A stretch of DNA of 64,000 bases from Coriaria nepalensis (taxonomy: Eukaryota > Streptophyta > Magnoliopsida > Cucurbitales > Coriariaceae). The notes beneath the pieces are model-generated. The model made no database searches. It was given only the letters and a program-made list of their open reading frames with translations, and was not told the origin of the DNA. The position numbers were made by a program, and so were the translations under genes. This document shows positions 61,574-64,000 of the stretch, one piece after another. Numbering within the stretch: position 1 is the first letter of the stretch; each line of letters starts with the position of its first letter. The stretch covers positions 9,072,220 through 9,136,219 of the forward strand of contig CP114483.1 in NCBI GenBank assembly GCA_027186245.1. The letters run 5' to 3'.

Positions 61574-64000
61574 TGATATGAAAAGACTGAATGATATGCA
61601 TTTTAAGGTTAAAATAATGCATTGTTGTCTGCAATAGATTAATTGCAAGTTATGTAAGAAAATCATGTTTGAAGGGCGAAAATCGAATTCGTTCAACTTA
61701 ATTTAGAATGATTTAATCACTACAAGAGACTCAATGACATGATTTAAAGTCTAAACAAATGCATTGTTGCCTTCAATAGATCAACTGCAAGTTATGCAGG
61801 AAAGTCTTGTTTAAAGTGCGAATTTCGTTCGAAGTGATTTAGAATGATTTAATGACTGAAAGAGACGCAATTATATGACTTTAAGGGTAAAAAAATGCAT
61901 AGTTACCTTTAATAGATCATTTTCAGGTTATGCATGAAAGTCGTGTTTTAAATGCAAAAATAGAATTGGTTCGACGTGCATTCAAATAATTTAATGATAT
62001 GAAAAAACTGAATGATATGCATTTTAAGGCTAAAATAATGCATTGTTGTCTGCAATAGATTAATTGCAAGTTATGTAAGAAAATCATGTTTGAAGGGCGA
62101 AAATCGAATTCGTTCGACTTAATTTAGAATTATTTAATCACTACAAAAGACTCAATGACATGATTTTAAGGCTAAACAAATGCATTGTTGCCGTCAATAT
62201 ATCAACTGCAAGTTATGCGCGAAAGTCATGTTTAAAGTGCCAATTTCATTCGAAGTGATTTAGAATGATTTAATGACTGAAAGAGATGCAAGTATACGAC
62301 TTTAAGGTTAAAAAAATGCAAAGTCACCTTCAATAGATCATTTGCAGGTTATGCATGAAAGTCGTGTTTTAAATGCAAAAATAGAATTGGTTCGATGTGC
62401 TTTAAAATAATTTAATGATATGAAAAGACTGAATGATATGCATTTTAATGCTGAAATAATGCATTGTTCTCTGCAGTAGATTAACTACAAGTTATGTAAG
62501 AAAATCATGTTAGAAGGGCGAAAATCGAATTCGTTCGAATTAATTTAGAATTATTTAATCACTACAAAAGACTCAATGACATGATTTTAAGGCTAAACAA
62601 ATGCATTGTTGCCGTCAATATATCAACTGCAAGTTATGCGCGAAAGTCATGTTTAAAGTGCCAATTTCATTCGAAGTGATTTAGAATGATTTAATGACTG
62701 AAAGAGACGCAAGTATACGACTTTAAGGTTAAAAAAATGCAAAGTCACCTTCAATAGATCATTTTCAGGTTATGCATGAAAGTCGTGTTTTAAATGCAAA
62801 AATAGAATTGGTTCGACGTGCATTCAAATAATTTAATGATATGAAAAAACTGAATGATATGCATTTTAAGGCTAAAATAATGCATTGTTGTCTGCAATAG
62901 ATTAATTGCAAGTTATGTAAGAAAATCATGTTTGAAGGGCGAAAATCGAATTCGTTCGACTTAATTTAGAATTATTTAATCACTACAAAAGACTCAATGA
63001 CATGATTTTAAGGCTAAACAAATGCATTGTTGCCGTCAATATATCAACTGCAAGTTATGCGCGAAAGTCATGTTTAAAGTGCCAATTTCATTCGAAGTGA
63101 TTTAGAATGATTTAATGACTGAAAGAGATGCAAGTATACGACTTTAAGGTTAAAAAAATGCAAAGTCACCTTCAATAGATCATTTGCAGGTTATGCATGA
63201 AAGTCGTGTTTTAAATGCAAAAATAGAATTGGTTCGACGTGCATTCAAATAATTTAATGATATGAAAAAACTGAATGATATGCATTTTAAGGCTAAAATA
63301 ATGCATTGTTCTCTACAGTAGATTAACTACAAGTTATGTAAGAAAATCATGTTTGAAGGGCGAAAATCGAATTCGTTCGAATTAATTTAGAATGATTTAA
63401 TCACTACAAGAGACTCAATGACATAATTTTAAGGCTAAACAGATGTATTGATGCCGTCAATAGATCAACTGCAAGTTATGCACGAAAGTCATGTTTAAAG
63501 TGTGAATTTCGTTCGAAGTGATTTAGAATGATTTAAAGACTGAATAAGACCCAATAATACGACTTTAAGGCTAAAACAAATGCATAGTTGCCTTCAATAG
63601 ATCAATTGCAAGTTAGGTACGAAGCTCGTGGTTGAAATGCAAAAATTGAATTGGTTCGGCACACTTTCAAATAATTTAATGATATGAAAAGACTGAATGA
63701 AATGCATTTTAAGGCTAAAATAATGCATTGTTATCTGCAATAGATTAATTGCAAGTTATGTAAGAAAATCACGTTTGAAGGGCGAAAATAGAATTCCTTC
63801 GAATTCATTTATAATGATTTCATGACTACAGGAGACTCAATGAAAAGATTTTAAGGCTAAACAAATGCATTGTTCCCTTGAATCGATCAACGGCAAGTTA
63901 TGCACAAAAGTCATGTTTAAAGTGCGAATTTCGTTCGTGGGGATTTAGAATGATTTAATGACTGAAAGAGATTCAATTATACGACTTTCAGGCTAAAAAA
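61574..64000. repeat. Units beta', gamma, gamma', gamma, delta, alpha* (runs off the end)
   Basis: Beta' (61574), gamma (61995) and gamma' (62416) repeat 53563-54825 at 8,011 bp, including ATGTTAGAAGG (54493/62504). Gamma (62837), delta (63258) and alpha* (63680) repeat 57357-58520 at 5,480 bp, including TCGTGGGG (58454/63934). The last unit is cut by the window end inside the C core. Confidence 0.82.

Larger units (their letters stand above)
1..64000. repeat. Satellite DNA array filling the window
   Basis: Every part of the window reads as head-to-tail copies of one A+T-rich repeat of about 421 bp, built from three related subunits of about 140 bp. I followed 148 unit starts, at 1, 422, 1124, 1545 and so on to 63680. 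I found no inverted unit and no unique insert. Apart from ten abnormal units or intervals, described separately, successive starts are 421 or 422 bp apart. Since 421 and 422 are not multiples of three, no reading frame can run through successive units. The repeat runs off both ends of the window. Such arrays are typical of eukaryotic heterochromatin. I do not recognise the family, and the chromosomal position cannot be told from this sequence alone. Confidence 0.97.
36276..64000. repeat. Domain II: second homogenised subfamily
   Basis: Sixty-five full intervals lie between 36276 and 63680, all of 421 or 422 bp; the total length requires 39 of 422 and 26 of 421. The length follows the variant. 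Alpha units are 422 because B ends GGAATAATTTTATTGAC, and delta units are 422 because C has AAAACAAATGC; beta, gamma and epsilon units are 421. Domain-wide marks are TAATGATATG, GCATTTTAAGG, AAAGTCAT, TTCGTTCGAAG and GTCGTGTTTT. Other variant marks: beta GTGATGTAAG, GATTTAAAGTCT; gamma GATATTCATTTT, GCGCGAAAG; delta GATGCCGTC, GAATAAGACCC, GAAGCTCGTGG; epsilon GCGTTGTTG, GATTTTATGGC, TGAATGTTATG. Confidence 0.9.

Noticed and set aside
22227..61696. About twenty reading frames of 66-74 codons on the minus strand, many nearly identical (for example 36352-36573, 38038-38259, 40835-41035, 47734-47955)
   Set aside because: They lie at the same place in successive satellite units, so they are copies of the repeat and not a gene family. 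Those I checked begin with TTG or GTG, not ATG. They show no recognisable domain, and 421/422-bp units break the frame from one unit to the next.
1..64000. CRISPR array
   Set aside because: The repeats are contiguous and about 140 or 421 bp long, with no unique spacers between short direct repeats and no cas genes.
1..64000. Primate-type alpha satellite or a CENP-B box
   Set aside because: Unit length is about 140/421 bp, not 171 bp. The TTCG....A..CGGG pattern was not found; the CGGG noticed near 31163 is an isolated variant without the rest of the box.
1..64000. Transposon or retroelement fragments, tRNA or rRNA genes
   Set aside because: No target-site duplications, terminal repeats, poly-A tails at non-repeat junctions, or conserved RNA gene boxes were seen. 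All DNA can be assigned to the satellite unit.

Overview
The whole 64 kb window is satellite DNA. I see no gene, RNA gene, transposon or other unique sequence in it. Every stretch I read fits one A+T-rich tandem repeat, head-to-tail on one strand. The basic unit is a trimer of about 421 bp made of three related subunits: A (143 bp), B (136 bp) and C (142 bp). I located 148 unit starts by eye, at the motif (C/T)GATATG(A) that opens subunit A. The layout suggests a eukaryotic heterochromatic array (centromeric, pericentromeric, subtelomeric or interstitial). I do not recognise the family and cannot name the species. Many diagnostic variants are CpG to TpG or CpA changes, which fits a genome with cytosine methylation.

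Layout. (1) 1-9674: domain Ia. Six units carry one or two extra B-like subunits, and a 4,773-bp segment is duplicated in tandem. (2) 9675-29041: domain Ib, 46 consecutive trimers, 45 of exactly 421 bp and one of 422 bp, with multi-unit duplications at offsets of 1,263, 2,526 and 4,632 bp. (3) 29042-36275: a transition zone with divergent units and most of the structural accidents: an 87-bp truncated subunit, a C/A hybrid, and a four-subunit unit followed by a two-subunit unit. (4) 36276-64000: domain II, a second homogenised subfamily. I sort its units into five variants: alpha (422 bp), beta (421), gamma (421), delta (422) and epsilon (421). The string alpha-beta-gamma-delta forms a 1,686-bp twelve-subunit higher-order repeat, seen twice in tandem at 36276-39647 and again at 43021 and 48080. 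Other blocks recur at offsets of 1,265, 5,482, 5,480, 8,011, 10,960 and 11,806 bp.

Nothing here works as an operon or pathway. The interest lies in how the array evolves. Repeat organisation is nested at five scales: about 140 bp, 421 bp, 1.26-1.69 kb, 2.5 kb, and 4.6-5.5 kb. Hybrid subunits mostly switch inside one short core shared by A, B and C. Two sharply different subfamilies meet in a disordered zone, and small islands of each subfamily lie inside the other. All unit starts, variant calls and offsets were made by reading, not by alignment software, so block edges are approximate unless stated to the base.
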